From SHLQ01 sp964517125 (lineage in GTDB: Bacteria > Actinomycetota > Acidimicrobiia > Acidimicrobiales > SHLQ01): a stretch of 64,000 nt of DNA. Position 1 is the stretch's first letter. The number at the start of each line of letters is the position of its first letter. The notes under the pieces are model-generated. The model did not search any database. It was not told the origin of the DNA and worked only from the letters and a program-made list of their open reading frames with translations. The position numbers were made by a program, and so were the translations under genes. Shown here one piece after another: positions 16,810 to 25,571 of the stretch. The stretch covers positions 1-64,000 of the forward strand of contig CAZFBD010000012.1 in NCBI GenBank assembly GCA_964517125.1. Reading direction: 5' to 3'.

Positions 16810-18033
16810 ATGACAGAAGCCGGTGAAGACATCATCCAACTGGACAGGGTGTTCAAGATTTTTGGGCCACAGCCCAGAGGTCGTGCACTGACACTCGCCA
16901 AGAGTGGCATGCGCAAGAACGAGGTCCAGAAGGCCACGGAACACGTGGTTGGTATGAGCGATGTGTCGTTCGGAGTCAAGAAGGGCGAGATCTTCGTGAT
17001 CATGGGCTTGTCCGGATCGGGCAAGTCCACGGCCATCCGTACGGTCAACAAACTCCACGACATCACCGACGGTCATGTGTACGTCGACGGTGTCGACGTG
17101 CAGGCGCTCGAAGGCCAGGCCCTCCAGCAGTTCCGCCGCGAGAAGATGGGAATGGTGTTCCAGCACTTTGCGCTCTTCCCGCATCGTTCGGTCATCGACA
17201 ACACCGGCTACGGCCTCAAAGTGCAGGGTGTCGAGCGTGAGCAGCGCAACGCCCAATCCCTCGATGCACTTCGCCTCGTCGGTCTCGATGCGTTCGCCGA
17301 CCACAGCCCCCGGCAGCTGTCCGGTGGTATGCAGCAGCGCGTGGGCCTCGCTCGGGCGCTCGCAGCCGACCCCGACATCCTCCTCATGGACGAGGCCTTC
17401 TCGGCACTCGATCCACTGATTCGCCGTCAGATGCAGGACGAGATGCTGGCCATTCAGGACCAGCTGCACAAGACGATTCTCTTCATCACCCACGATCTCA
17501 ACGAAGCACTCCGCATTGGCGACCGTGTCTGCATCATGAAGGACGGCGCCGTCGTCCAGATCGGTACACCCGACGAGATCCTCACGAAGCCGGCCACCGG
17601 CTACGTGGCCGAATTCGTCCAGGACGTCGACCAGGGCCGCGTCATCGATGTCAAGACCATCATGAGCGATCCGATCATCATCGACGCAACCATGACGGTG
17701 CAGGCAGCACTCGAGAAGATGAACGGCAACCGGGCTGGGTTCGTCGTCGACGAGGCCGGGCATCCCACAGGTGTGCTCACGCTCGACGACGCAAACAGCG
17801 CCCTCGTGGCCGGCACGACTGACGTTGGCTCGGTCGTCCGCAACGATTTCGACACCACGACGCCACGGGCAACGTTCAACGAAATCTACGCCGAGGCCGG
17901 ACGTGGCCTCGGAATTGCCGTGGTCGACGACGCCGGCGTTCTCGTCGGCAGCGTGCATCTGCGTGACATGATGAGGGAAATGGGACGAGTCGAACGATTG
18001 ATCGACGGCTTCGAGCGAGAGGTGTTCATGTAA
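16810..18033 (+). CDS. proV: Glycine betaine/proline-type ABC transporter ATP-binding protein
   Basis: A 407-residue ATPase of the ProV/OpuAA type. It has Walker A GLSGSGKST (66-74), the Q-loop in MVFQHFALFPHR, signature LSGGMQQRVGLARALA, Walker B DILLMDEAFSALDP and the switch His in FITHDLNEAL. A pair of CBS domains follows at about residues 275-400, the module that senses ionic strength in OpuA. The N-terminal FKIFGPQPRGRALTLAKSGM segment is typical of ProV. The ATG at 16810 has a GGGGGAGGG site; an open frame continues 125 codons upstream. Its stop overlaps the permease start (TAATG). It energises osmolyte import. Confidence 0.93.
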   Translation: MTEAGEDIIQLDRVFKIFGPQPRGRALTLAKSGMRKNEVQKATEHVVGMSDVSFGVKKGEIFVIMGLSGSGKSTAIRTVNKLHDITDGHVYVDGVDVQALEGQALQQFRREKMGMVFQHFALFPHRSVIDNTGYGLKVQGVEREQRNAQSLDALRLVGLDAFADHSPRQLSGGMQQRVGLARALAADPDILLMDEAFSALDPLIRRQMQDEMLAIQDQLHKTILFITHDLNEALRIGDRVCIMKDGAVVQIGTPDEILTKPATGYVAEFVQDVDQGRVIDVKTIMSDPIIIDATMTVQAALEKMNGNRAGFVVDEAGHPTGVLTLDDANSALVAGTTDVGSVVRNDFDTTTPRATFNEIYAEAGRGLGIAVVDDAGVLVGSVHLRDMMREMGRVERLIDGFEREVFM

Positions 18034-20426
18034 TGAGGTCCGTATTCGCACAAGCAGAGACAAGCTTCTTCGACAACGGCTGGCCGGAGACGTTCCGCTT
18101 CCCCTTTGGTGAGTGGATCAAGCAACTCATCTTCTGGGCCGTGAACAACCCGGTCACGTCCACAATCGGCGAAATCGTCGAATGGCCGTTCCGCACACTG
18201 TTCGAGCTCATCATGAGCGACCAGGTGGGCCGTGACTCCATCGAGACCGTTCCCTGGGTGTGGTTGGTCGTCGCCGTGTTCGTGGTGGCCTCGTTCACCC
18301 GTAACACCCGCGTGGGGCTCGCCTGCGCCGCAATGTTGGCCGTCTGTGGCTTCCTGGGCGCTGAGTACTGGGCCGAGACCGCCAAGACCATCGGCATGAT
18401 CCTCGTGTCTGTGACCCTGTGCGCAATCGTCGGTATTCCGCTCGGAATCCTGTCCGGTCGTTTCGACGCCGTGTGGAATGTCGTTCGCCCCACGCTCGAT
18501 GCCATGCAGGTTGTGCACTCGTTCGTGTTCATGCTGCCATTCATCTTCTTCTTCGGCATCGGCGAGGTCTCGGCGACCATGGTGACCATGGTGTTCGCGC
18601 TTCCGCCCCTCGTCCGCCTCACCAACCTCGGTATCCGTCAGGTTCCCGAGGATGTGGTTGAAGCATCGCGAGCGTACGGAGCGACCGAGTTGCGTGTCCT
18701 CACCGACGTGCAGCTTCCGCTGGCACGTCCGGCCATCATGACCGGTCTCAACCAGACGCTCCTTCTGGCGATCTCCATGCTTGGTATCGCAGCGCTCATG
18801 GGGGCCGGTGGTCTTGGACGTCTGTTGTTCCGAGCCATCAACAACCTGAACCTGGGTCTCGCTGCGTCAGGCGGCCTGGCGTTCTTCCTCGTTGCAGTCA
18901 TTCTCGACCGCATCTCGCAGACCGAGGAGCAGGACGGCGTGAGCCTGTTCGTGAAGGTTCGTCAGGCGTGGACCTTCCGGGCCGAGCCCGAGCTGCTTCT
19001 TGAAGCGCAGGCAGCGCAGGCGGTGGCTCCGGTCGAAGAAGAAGAACCCGACGAGCGCCCATCGCCGGTCGAGGCATCCGAACGTCTTGGCCTCACCATC
19101 GGCGCTGTCGGCGGCCTGCTGGCCATTGTCTCCGTGTTCCTCACGTGGGGCTCGAATGCTGGAAAGATCGCGGCCTGGGCACGATTCGCCGACGAGAACG
19201 TGAACGGCGAACTGCAGGGAATGAGCTTCAACGGCTTCCAGGCATCGGGCGGCTCCATCTTCGGCGTGATCGTTGCGATCTTCGGTCTCCTGGCCGTGCT
19301 TGCGGCGGTTCGACCGATGCTGAGCTTCGGCCCAGGGATTCCCGCTCTGCTGGTGAAGGCCCAGGGTGCGCTGTTGGCTGCCATCGGCGCCATCATCGTG
19401 GTGATCTGGTTGTTGAACATTTTCGGAGTCGACAGCGGTCCGCTCTCAGGGATTGGCCTGTCGCTGTTTGCTCTCACCGTGGCGTTGATTGCGGTCGAGA
19501 CCTTCATGGTTGGCACCCCCCGGCTCGGTGCCGACGGTGTGATGATGGCCGGTTTCGCCGTCTTTGTGAGCGCTCTGGCGTACCTGACCATGAACGGGTC
19601 GGAGTTCCTGACCGGATACAGCGACGGTATTGGCCTCTACCTTGCCGTCATCGCCGGATTGGTCATCCTTGCGGGTGGTGCCATCGCAGTGTTCGCTGCT
19701 CCGTACGGCCCCCGTCGACCACTTCCGGTGGACGCGTCGTGGGGCAAAGTCATTGGATCCGTCTTTGCGCTGCTGCTGATCGTCGGATCGGCGTTTGGCG
19801 TCGGTGATGCCGAGAAGAAGACCGAGTACGGATGGCTGTTCGACCAGCGCATCGAAGCGATCGAGCGAAGCTCTGGCGAGGTGCCGGCCGATATCCAGGC
19901 CGAGATCGACAGGCTCCGCGAGGAAGCTGGCGATGACATCAACAAGCAGATCGCCAACGCACAGGCAATCACCAACCTCATCAACAGCGTCCAGACCGGC
20001 GACAAGATCGTTCACAGCGGCGTCAACGGTGAGGGCCCCGCACTCGGCTGGCTGGCCATGATCATGGCAGCGCTCGCTGTTGCAGTGTCCTTCGCTGCGG
20101 CCGGAGCCGGCGGAATCGGTGAGAACCAGCGGTGGCAGGCTTCGGTGCTGCTGGCCGGACTCGGCCTGGGCATCATGGCCTACACGGCGGCGTTCATCGT
20201 GTCGCTGGTACGGGTTGCCGAAGGTGTCGGGGTGTTGGCCGGAATCGGCGCATTCGTGACCTTCGTCGCTGGATTCATCATCTTCTCGAGTGGTCGCTCC
20301 GTGGTCGGCGAGTTCCGCCGCCGCAAGGTGTACGCCGAGTACGTGCACGATCATTCCACAGACACCGTCATTCGTGACGGAGTCGGAGACCAGGTCGATG
20401 TGGCCATGGCAGGAGACAGCGCATAG
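18033..20426 (+). CDS. proW: Betaine/proline ABC permease with long C-terminal membrane extension
   Basis: A 797-residue protein. Residues 1-300 are a normal ProW/OpuAB permease with the EAA coupling loop (EASRAYGATELRVLTDVQL, about 210-228). After an acidic linker (EEEEPDERPSP, about 335-345), residues 350-797 add roughly ten more hydrophobic helices. They are interrupted by a soluble, probably helical segment at about 593-666 (EIDRLREEAGDDINKQIANA). I know no ProW with such an addition, and I do not recognise the extra domain. The gene is coupled to proV by a TAATG overlap and is followed after 108 bp by proX. The reading frame is continuous and codon use looks uniform, so this is a true fusion. 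Confidence 0.9.
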   Translation: MRSVFAQAETSFFDNGWPETFRFPFGEWIKQLIFWAVNNPVTSTIGEIVEWPFRTLFELIMSDQVGRDSIETVPWVWLVVAVFVVASFTRNTRVGLACAAMLAVCGFLGAEYWAETAKTIGMILVSVTLCAIVGIPLGILSGRFDAVWNVVRPTLDAMQVVHSFVFMLPFIFFFGIGEVSATMVTMVFALPPLVRLTNLGIRQVPEDVVEASRAYGATELRVLTDVQLPLARPAIMTGLNQTLLLAISMLGIAALMGAGGLGRLLFRAINNLNLGLAASGGLAFFLVAVILDRISQTEEQDGVSLFVKVRQAWTFRAEPELLLEAQAAQAVAPVEEEEPDERPSPVEASERLGLTIGAVGGLLAIVSVFLTWGSNAGKIAAWARFADENVNGELQGMSFNGFQASGGSIFGVIVAIFGLLAVLAAVRPMLSFGPGIPALLVKAQGALLAAIGAIIVVIWLLNIFGVDSGPLSGIGLSLFALTVALIAVETFMVGTPRLGADGVMMAGFAVFVSALAYLTMNGSEFLTGYSDGIGLYLAVIAGLVILAGGAIAVFAAPYGPRRPLPVDASWGKVIGSVFALLLIVGSAFGVGDAEKKTEYGWLFDQRIEAIERSSGEVPADIQAEIDRLREEAGDDINKQIANAQAITNLINSVQTGDKIVHSGVNGEGPALGWLAMIMAALAVAVSFAAAGAGGIGENQRWQASVLLAGLGLGIMAYTAAFIVSLVRVAEGVGVLAGIGAFVTFVAGFIIFSSGRSVVGEFRRRKVYAEYVHDHSTDTVIRDGVGDQVDVAMAGDSA

Positions 20427-20534
20427 CAGTTCTGGGGCAAGGCAAGGCCAGACGACGCAGGGTGACCAGACACGCCCCGGATTGTCCTGTATCGTCAACA
20501 ATCGTAAAAACATCCCAAGGAGGGGATCAACCAA

Positions 20535-21764
20535 ATGAAGACAGGAAACAAGAGCCTTTGGCTCGCCCTGCTCACGCTGCTTGCGCTTGTCGCTGCTGCG
20601 TGTGGATCGACCGCAAGTGACGTGGTCGACACCGCTACCGACGCTGCAGATGATGCAACGGACGCAGTCGAACAGGTCGTTGACGACGCCGGAGAGGTCG
20701 TCGAAGACGCAATGGAAGACGACGCGATGGAAGACGACGCAATGGCAGACCTGCCTGGCGACGGCAAGTCCGTGAACATGGGCCGTGCAAACTGGTCCTC
20801 GGGCTACGTGCAGGCACAGATCCTTCACGACCTGATGGAAGAAATCGGTTACGAGGTCTCCAGCCCCGATGGTCTCGAGTTCGCTCCTGACCTCGGATAC
20901 CAGACCATGGCATCCGGCGAGATGGACTTCTGGGCCAACTCCTGGTACCCAGGCCACCTCTCCTGGTTCGAAGGCGAGCTCACTGACGGCACCCGCATCG
21001 GCGACAACCTCGCCCGCATCGAGGGCTCCCTCATGCCAGGCGGCGGTCTTCAGGGCCTGCTCGTCACCAAGGCATGGGCCGACGCCGAAGGTTTCACCAC
21101 CCTCGACGAGATCAACGCCGACGAGGCTCTCTGGAGCCAGCTCGACACCGACGGTAACGGCAAGGGCGAGTTCTACGGCTGCCCCGAAGACTGGACCTGT
21201 GATGACATCATGGCTTCGCAGATCGTGTTCGCTGGTTGGGACAACCTCGAGCAGACCCAGGCTGGCTACGACGCCATGTTCGCCGAGTTCCTGACGCTTG
21301 CTCAGGCTGGCGAGCCCGCAATCATCTACACCTGGACCCCCACCTCGTACCTTGCCCAGGCAATTCCTGGCGAGACGACGATGTGGCTGTCGATGAACGA
21401 CTCCAGCGTCCTCGACGACTCCAACCCACTCGACCGTGAAGGTGGAGAGGCCTACGACCAGGGCGAGGGCTACAAGGGCCTTGGCGAAGACACCTGCCTC
21501 ATCGGCCCCGACGGCTGCCAGGTCGGTTGGGAAGCTGCGGACATCGAGATCACGGCAAACGCTGCGTGGCTCGCTGACAACCCAGCTGCTGAAGCACTCT
21601 TCAACGAGTTCCGTCCGCCACTCATCGACCTCGCAATCGCTGGTGTTGCGCTCAACGACACCGACGGGGCACAGGCCGACGTGGAGAAGATTGCTGCCGA
21701 CTGGCTCACGGCCAACCGTGACCTCGCTGACAGCTGGGTCGACGCCGCACTTGCTGCTGGCTGA
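20535..21764 (+). CDS. proX: Glycine betaine-type substrate-binding lipoprotein
   Basis: A 409-residue ABC binding protein of the OpuAC/ProX group. The signal peptide ends in a lipobox (ALVAAAC), so the mature protein is lipid-anchored at Cys-23. An unusually acidic linker of about 45 residues, with tandem EDAM/EDDAM units, precedes the binding domain. Conserved aromatic positions for quaternary-amine binding are plausible in NMGRANWSSGY, MDFWANSWYPGH and YTWTPTSYLAQ. A strong AAGGAGGGG site precedes the ATG at 20535. It delivers betaine, proline betaine or a similar solute to ProVW; the exact ligand is not determinable. Confidence 0.92.
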   Translation: MKTGNKSLWLALLTLLALVAAACGSTASDVVDTATDAADDATDAVEQVVDDAGEVVEDAMEDDAMEDDAMADLPGDGKSVNMGRANWSSGYVQAQILHDLMEEIGYEVSSPDGLEFAPDLGYQTMASGEMDFWANSWYPGHLSWFEGELTDGTRIGDNLARIEGSLMPGGGLQGLLVTKAWADAEGFTTLDEINADEALWSQLDTDGNGKGEFYGCPEDWTCDDIMASQIVFAGWDNLEQTQAGYDAMFAEFLTLAQAGEPAIIYTWTPTSYLAQAIPGETTMWLSMNDSSVLDDSNPLDREGGEAYDQGEGYKGLGEDTCLIGPDGCQVGWEAADIEITANAAWLADNPAAEALFNEFRPPLIDLAIAGVALNDTDGAQADVEKIAADWLTANRDLADSWVDAALAAG

Positions 21765-21817
21765 TCCATACATGATCTGATCCGCAGCCCAGCTGCAGGT
21801 CAACCATCGTGAGAAGA

Positions 21818-21835
21818 GGCCCGGCCCCCCGGGCC
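21818..21835 (+). terminator. GC-rich hairpin downstream of proX
   Basis: A 7-bp perfect stem, GGCCCGG-CCCC-CCGGGCC, 54 bp after the proX stop and before terC. There is no T-tract, so it is a probable but not canonical intrinsic terminator. Confidence 0.5.
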
Positions 21836-21895
21836 GGCCGCGTTCGCGGTTTCCGTTTGGCCGCCCCCCCTGGGGGTCGAATCTAGACTCGGTGG

Positions 21896-22879
21896 GTGAT
21901 CCTCGCCTTTGCCGACGCCGAGTCGGACTCGAACTTCGTAGACATTGCCGTACCGACCTGGGCGTGGGTGGCCCTGTTGGTTTCGGTGTTGGCACTCCTG
22001 GCCCTGGACCTGTGGCGACACCGCGAGGCCCATGCCCCCACCTTCAGAGAAGCCGGACAGGAATCGCTGTTCTGGGTTGGCTGCGCAATGGTCTTTGCGG
22101 TGTTCATGTTCGTCCAGTTCGGCTCGCAGGCCGGCGGCGAGTACCTGGGCGTCTATCTGACAGAGAAGTCGCTCAGCGTTGACAACGTGTTCGTGTGGGC
22201 GTTGCTGTTCTCGACGATGAAGATCCCGTTGCAGTACCAACATCGGGTGTTGTTCTGGGGAATCTTCGGTGCCCTGACCATGCGGGCCTTCTTCATCCTC
22301 GTCGGCTCAGAACTCGTCGAACGTTTCGATTGGATCCTGATCTTCTTCGGTGTCTTCCTGATCTGGACGGGAGCCCGAATCATCCGCCATCGCGAGGACG
22401 AGGGCGAAGATTCCTCCACCGCCGGGCTCAAGCTGCTGAAGCGCTTCATGCCCGTCTCCGAGGAGCTCGACGGGCAGAAGTTCTTCACGCAGATGAACGG
22501 TGCTCGGGCCGCAACACCGCTGTTCGCAGCGCTCGTCGTGGTCGAGGCCACCGATGTGGTCTTCGCTGTGGACTCAGTTCCGGCGTCGTTCGGTGTTGCC
22601 AACGATCCGTACATCCTGATTGCCGCAAATGCCTTCGCAATCATGGGGCTTCGTGCGATGTACTTCCTTCTGGCCGACGCGCGGGAACGCTTCCACTACC
22701 TCTCACATGCGCTGGGAGCGATCCTGTTGTTCGTGGGCATCAAACTTGTCATCACGCCGTGGACCCACATCGACATCGCGCTGTCCCTTGGAATCATCGT
22801 GGTCATCCTGATTCTTGCGATCGTGTTCAGCCTGTGGAAGGCCAAGCAGATCGAAGAGACGCACTCACATTCCGAGTAG
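21896..22879 (+). CDS. TerC-family integral membrane protein
   Basis: A 327-residue TerC protein with about seven to nine helices. Diagnostic motifs are YLTEKSLSVDNVFVWALLF (acidic residues in the first repeat) and VVVEATDVVFAVDSVPA (second repeat), which in related proteins form a metal or cation site. TerC proteins are linked to manganese export, metal loading of secreted proteins or tellurite resistance. The start is the GTG at 21896, the only sensible start before helix 1. It ends in a His-rich tail (EETHSHSE) and overlaps the convergent metallo-beta-lactamase-like gene by 15 bp. Confidence 0.9.
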   Translation: MILAFADAESDSNFVDIAVPTWAWVALLVSVLALLALDLWRHREAHAPTFREAGQESLFWVGCAMVFAVFMFVQFGSQAGGEYLGVYLTEKSLSVDNVFVWALLFSTMKIPLQYQHRVLFWGIFGALTMRAFFILVGSELVERFDWILIFFGVFLIWTGARIIRHREDEGEDSSTAGLKLLKRFMPVSEELDGQKFFTQMNGARAATPLFAALVVVEATDVVFAVDSVPASFGVANDPYILIAANAFAIMGLRAMYFLLADARERFHYLSHALGAILLFVGIKLVITPWTHIDIALSLGIIVVILILAIVFSLWKAKQIEETHSHSE

Positions 22880-23683
22880 CGCAAGCATCGACGGCGGGGG
22901 ACTGGGGTCACCGGTCGCAAGCATGTGGGCCCGTTCCACGTTGACTGCGTGGAATTCGGGATTGCTCCACGACTGCCACGGTCCGTTCGCCAGCCCTGCA
23001 CGGGAGCCCTTGGCGTCGATGCACGCTTGCAGGTACTCCTGCAGCACGGTGACCTCTTCGTGGCCACCGATGGGGCCGTGGCCGGGCACGAAGAGTTCGC
23101 CCCAGCCCTTGCACTGTTCCAACGACTGAATCCACGAGGGCAGGTCGGCCTCGAAGCCCAGCGGCGTCACCCCGAACGAGGCGAGCGCTCCAAGGAACAC
23201 CACATTTGCTCCGGGAACCTGGACCACCAGGTTCTCGAATTGTTGCCCGCTGACTGGTACCGCAATTGAGGCGGCACACAGGTGCGCGGGTTCGGCCACG
23301 GTATGGCTCACCGGGCGGGTGGTGAGGTCGGCAAAAGCATGCGCGTGTGGTCGATGGAGCTGTTCCCAGACCGCCGGGTTGGCCGGCTGGTCAAGCAGGT
23401 GAGACGTCTGTCCGCTCCCGTAGACCGCGGCGAGGGGAAAGGCGCTTGAGCCGCCCACGTGCCCGATGTGTGATGTGGACAATGCCAGCCGGCGAATGGG
23501 GAGCGGACTGAGCTCTGCGAGGGCCTGGATGAACGGAGCGGCCTGGTCCGGCGTGGTTGCCGAGTCGACCACGGTGATGCCGTCGTCGGCGACGATTGCA
23601 CCCATGTTGGGCTCGTCGTGATCGGGGGCGTCGGCAAGCCATGCGACGACACCCGTGGCCAGCGGCTGAAGGGTTCCTGACAT
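22865..23683 (-). CDS. Degenerate metallo-beta-lactamase-fold protein
   Basis: A 272-residue protein with the MBL-fold layout: DDGITVVDSATTPDQA strand, a metal-motif position, and the late LFVPGHGPIGG loop. The canonical H-x-H-x-D-H motif appears as STSHIGHVGG: the first His is Ser or Thr and the metal-binding Asp is Gly. The usual LFTGD loop is VVFLGAL without the bridging Asp. At most part of one metal site remains, so hydrolase activity is doubtful. The start at 23683 (MSGTLQPL) is preferred over a codon 49 residues upstream, which lies in arginine-rich non-conserved sequence. It is divergent from the first L,D-transpeptidase. Confidence 0.72.
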   Translation of the reverse strand: MSGTLQPLATGVVAWLADAPDHDEPNMGAIVADDGITVVDSATTPDQAAPFIQALAELSPLPIRRLALSTSHIGHVGGSSAFPLAAVYGSGQTSHLLDQPANPAVWEQLHRPHAHAFADLTTRPVSHTVAEPAHLCAASIAVPVSGQQFENLVVQVPGANVVFLGALASFGVTPLGFEADLPSWIQSLEQCKGWGELFVPGHGPIGGHEEVTVLQEYLQACIDAKGSRAGLANGPWQSWSNPEFHAVNVERAHMLATGDPSPPPSMLALLGM

Positions 23684-23782
23684 GCCCGCAGGATACTTCG
23701 GCCGCTCACGCCTTCTGGTGGTGTGGAGCCGCGTGGCGGATTTTCGCCCGAGACCAGTAAGGCGCGGTCGTGTAGCTGCCGA

Positions 23783-24649
23783 ATGAATCGTGTGCACGAC
23801 TTCGCTGAACACACCACGCCCGAATGTCATCGGGGATTCCGAGCGATCGGGGCGTTCCTTGCCCTTGTCCTGGTTGCCGGCGCTTGTGGTGGGGCCACAA
23901 CGACAACTGCGTCAGAGGCTCCTGCTGAGCTGGCCCTGGCCGACGCCGGCAACGACATGACAACCACGGCGGCACCGGTGCAGACCACGGCGGCACCGAC
24001 GACAACGAGTACGACAACCACCACGGTTGCACCGGATCCACATCTGACCTGGATTGCGACCGCGCACGACTCGATCACCTCCCTGACGGCGTATTCGGAG
24101 CCGGACGGGCAGGCGATTGCGCTTCCGTTCCTCGTGCCGAATCCGCACCAGTTCGGAACACCGCTCACCCTCATGATCACCGAGGGCGAACCGGGTGACG
24201 AATGGGTCCGCGTGCAGCTGCCGATCCGCCCGAATGCGCAGGAGGGCTGGATACGGACCGCCGACTACGACATCACGTCGACGCGGGTGCACGCCGAGAT
24301 TGACCTGACGAACACCAAGGTGTCGGTCTGGGACGGTGAGGAACTCATTGCGGAGACCCCTGCGGTTGTGGGCGCCGACGTGAGCCCGACACCCATTGGA
24401 ACGTTTGCCGTTGCGGCAATCCTCGATGACTATCGGGGCGAGCCGGCACTGGCGCTCACAGCATTCTCCGAGGCCTTCGACACCTTCAGCGGTGGCCTTC
24501 CAGTCATCGCCATTCACGTGACGCTCACCCCGGGTCAGGAGCTCGACCCTTCGGTGCAGTCGAACGGGTGCATCCGGATCTCGAACGAAGCCGTGCAATT
24601 TCTGGCCGAGCACGTTCCGATCGGGGCGCCGGTGACCGTCATCGGCTGA
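23783..24649 (+). CDS. L,D-transpeptidase lipoprotein (YkuD fold), copy 1
   Basis: A 288-residue lipoprotein with signal ALVLVAGAC, a Thr/Pro-rich linker, an SH3-like segment (PHQFGTPLTLMITEGEPGDEW, about 115-140) and a C-terminal YkuD domain. The catalytic motif is intact in outline: IAIHV followed after a spacer by SNGCIRISN, with the nucleophile Cys in GCIR. These enzymes form 3-3 cross-links in peptidoglycan. The residue after IAIH is Val-Thr where Gly-Thr is usual. The start at 23783 (MNRVHDFAEH) gives a normal signal peptide. The next gene is a close paralog, indicating tandem duplication. Confidence 0.88.
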   Translation: MNRVHDFAEHTTPECHRGFRAIGAFLALVLVAGACGGATTTTASEAPAELALADAGNDMTTTAAPVQTTAAPTTTSTTTTTVAPDPHLTWIATAHDSITSLTAYSEPDGQAIALPFLVPNPHQFGTPLTLMITEGEPGDEWVRVQLPIRPNAQEGWIRTADYDITSTRVHAEIDLTNTKVSVWDGEELIAETPAVVGADVSPTPIGTFAVAAILDDYRGEPALALTAFSEAFDTFSGGLPVIAIHVTLTPGQELDPSVQSNGCIRISNEAVQFLAEHVPIGAPVTVIG

Positions 24650-24688
24650 GTCTTGGCCGGGCAGATCGTTCGCTCATAGAGTGACCCG

Positions 24689-25516
24689 ATGCGCCCGTAT
24701 CGCCAGCGACCTCTTGCGGTTGCACTCGTTGTCGCGTTGACGATCTCGGCGTGCGGCTCGGCCGAGCCCACAGGAGCCGACATCGGTATCGGGTTGGCAA
24801 CGGTTCCAACGGAGCCGCCGCCATCCACCAGCGCGGCGCCGCGTTCCACGACAACAACCGAAGCGGTCGCAAGCACCACGACCGTCGCTGCGGATCCGTA
24901 TCGAACCCTTGTCGCCACGGCACGTCCGGAGATCACCCAACTCGAGGCCTTCGACGCGCCCGACGGCGAACGGCTGCCGTTGCCATTCACCGTGCCGAAC
25001 CCCCATCAGTTCGGTGGTCCGCTCACGCTGATGGTGACCGAAGGAGAGCACGGGGACGAGTGGCTGAAGGTGCAGATTCCGCTGCGCCCGAACGGCAGCG
25101 AGGGGTGGATTCGGGCCAGCGGCTACGCGACATCCGAAACGAGGGTGCACGCCGACGTGGTGCTGTCGGAGCAACGGGTGGTCGTCTACGACGGCGACGA
25201 GGTGATTGCGGAGTCGACCGCCGTCATCGGAGCCGAGGAATCACCAACGCCGCTCGGCACGTTCTACGTCGCCGCCCGCCGTCGGAATCCCGAGACCGAA
25301 CCGTGGCTGGGGCCATGGGCGCTCGTGCTCTCGGGGTATTCCGAGGCCTTCGAGACGTTCAGTGGCGGCCTGCCGGTGATTGCGATCCATGGGACGAACC
25401 GGCCCGACGACGTTGGGGAGGCGACCACGAATGGGTGCATCAGGGTGCCGAACGACGTGATCAACTTCCTTGCAGAACACGTTCCACTCGGCGCCCCCGT
25501 AACAGTACTGACATAG
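24689..25516 (+). CDS. L,D-transpeptidase lipoprotein (YkuD fold), copy 2
   Basis: A 275-residue paralog of the preceding gene with the same order: lipobox (ALTISAC), low-complexity linker, SH3-like segment (PHQFGGPLTLMVTEGEHGDEW) and YkuD domain. Its motif is closer to consensus: IAIHGT then TNGCIRVPN with the catalytic Cys. It starts 39 bp after the first copy and probably shares its transcript. The two C-termini, LAEHVPIGAPVTVIG and LAEHVPLGAPVTVLT, are nearly the same, which supports recent duplication with divergence in the linker. Its role is extracytoplasmic peptidoglycan cross-linking. Confidence 0.9.
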   Translation: MRPYRQRPLAVALVVALTISACGSAEPTGADIGIGLATVPTEPPPSTSAAPRSTTTTEAVASTTTVAADPYRTLVATARPEITQLEAFDAPDGERLPLPFTVPNPHQFGGPLTLMVTEGEHGDEWLKVQIPLRPNGSEGWIRASGYATSETRVHADVVLSEQRVVVYDGDEVIAESTAVIGAEESPTPLGTFYVAARRRNPETEPWLGPWALVLSGYSEAFETFSGGLPVIAIHGTNRPDDVGEATTNGCIRVPNDVINFLAEHVPLGAPVTVLT

Positions 25517-25571
25517 TGTGACGAGATGTGTTACGGTGGGGTCTCAGCCCTTCGACCCCCCGACCGGGCCC

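Noticed and set aside
15988..18063. 691-codon minus-strand open frame opposite the sigma factor and proV
   Set aside because: It covers two recognised genes on the other strand and resembles no protein family.
21836..21895. yybP-ykoY manganese riboswitch before terC
   Set aside because: TerC genes sometimes have this element, but the GC-rich 60 bp here do not show its conserved loops.
19446..21995. 849-codon open frame on the minus strand across proW and proX
   Set aside because: It is antisense to two clearly recognised genes, has no family features and reflects the GC-rich codon bias of the real frame.
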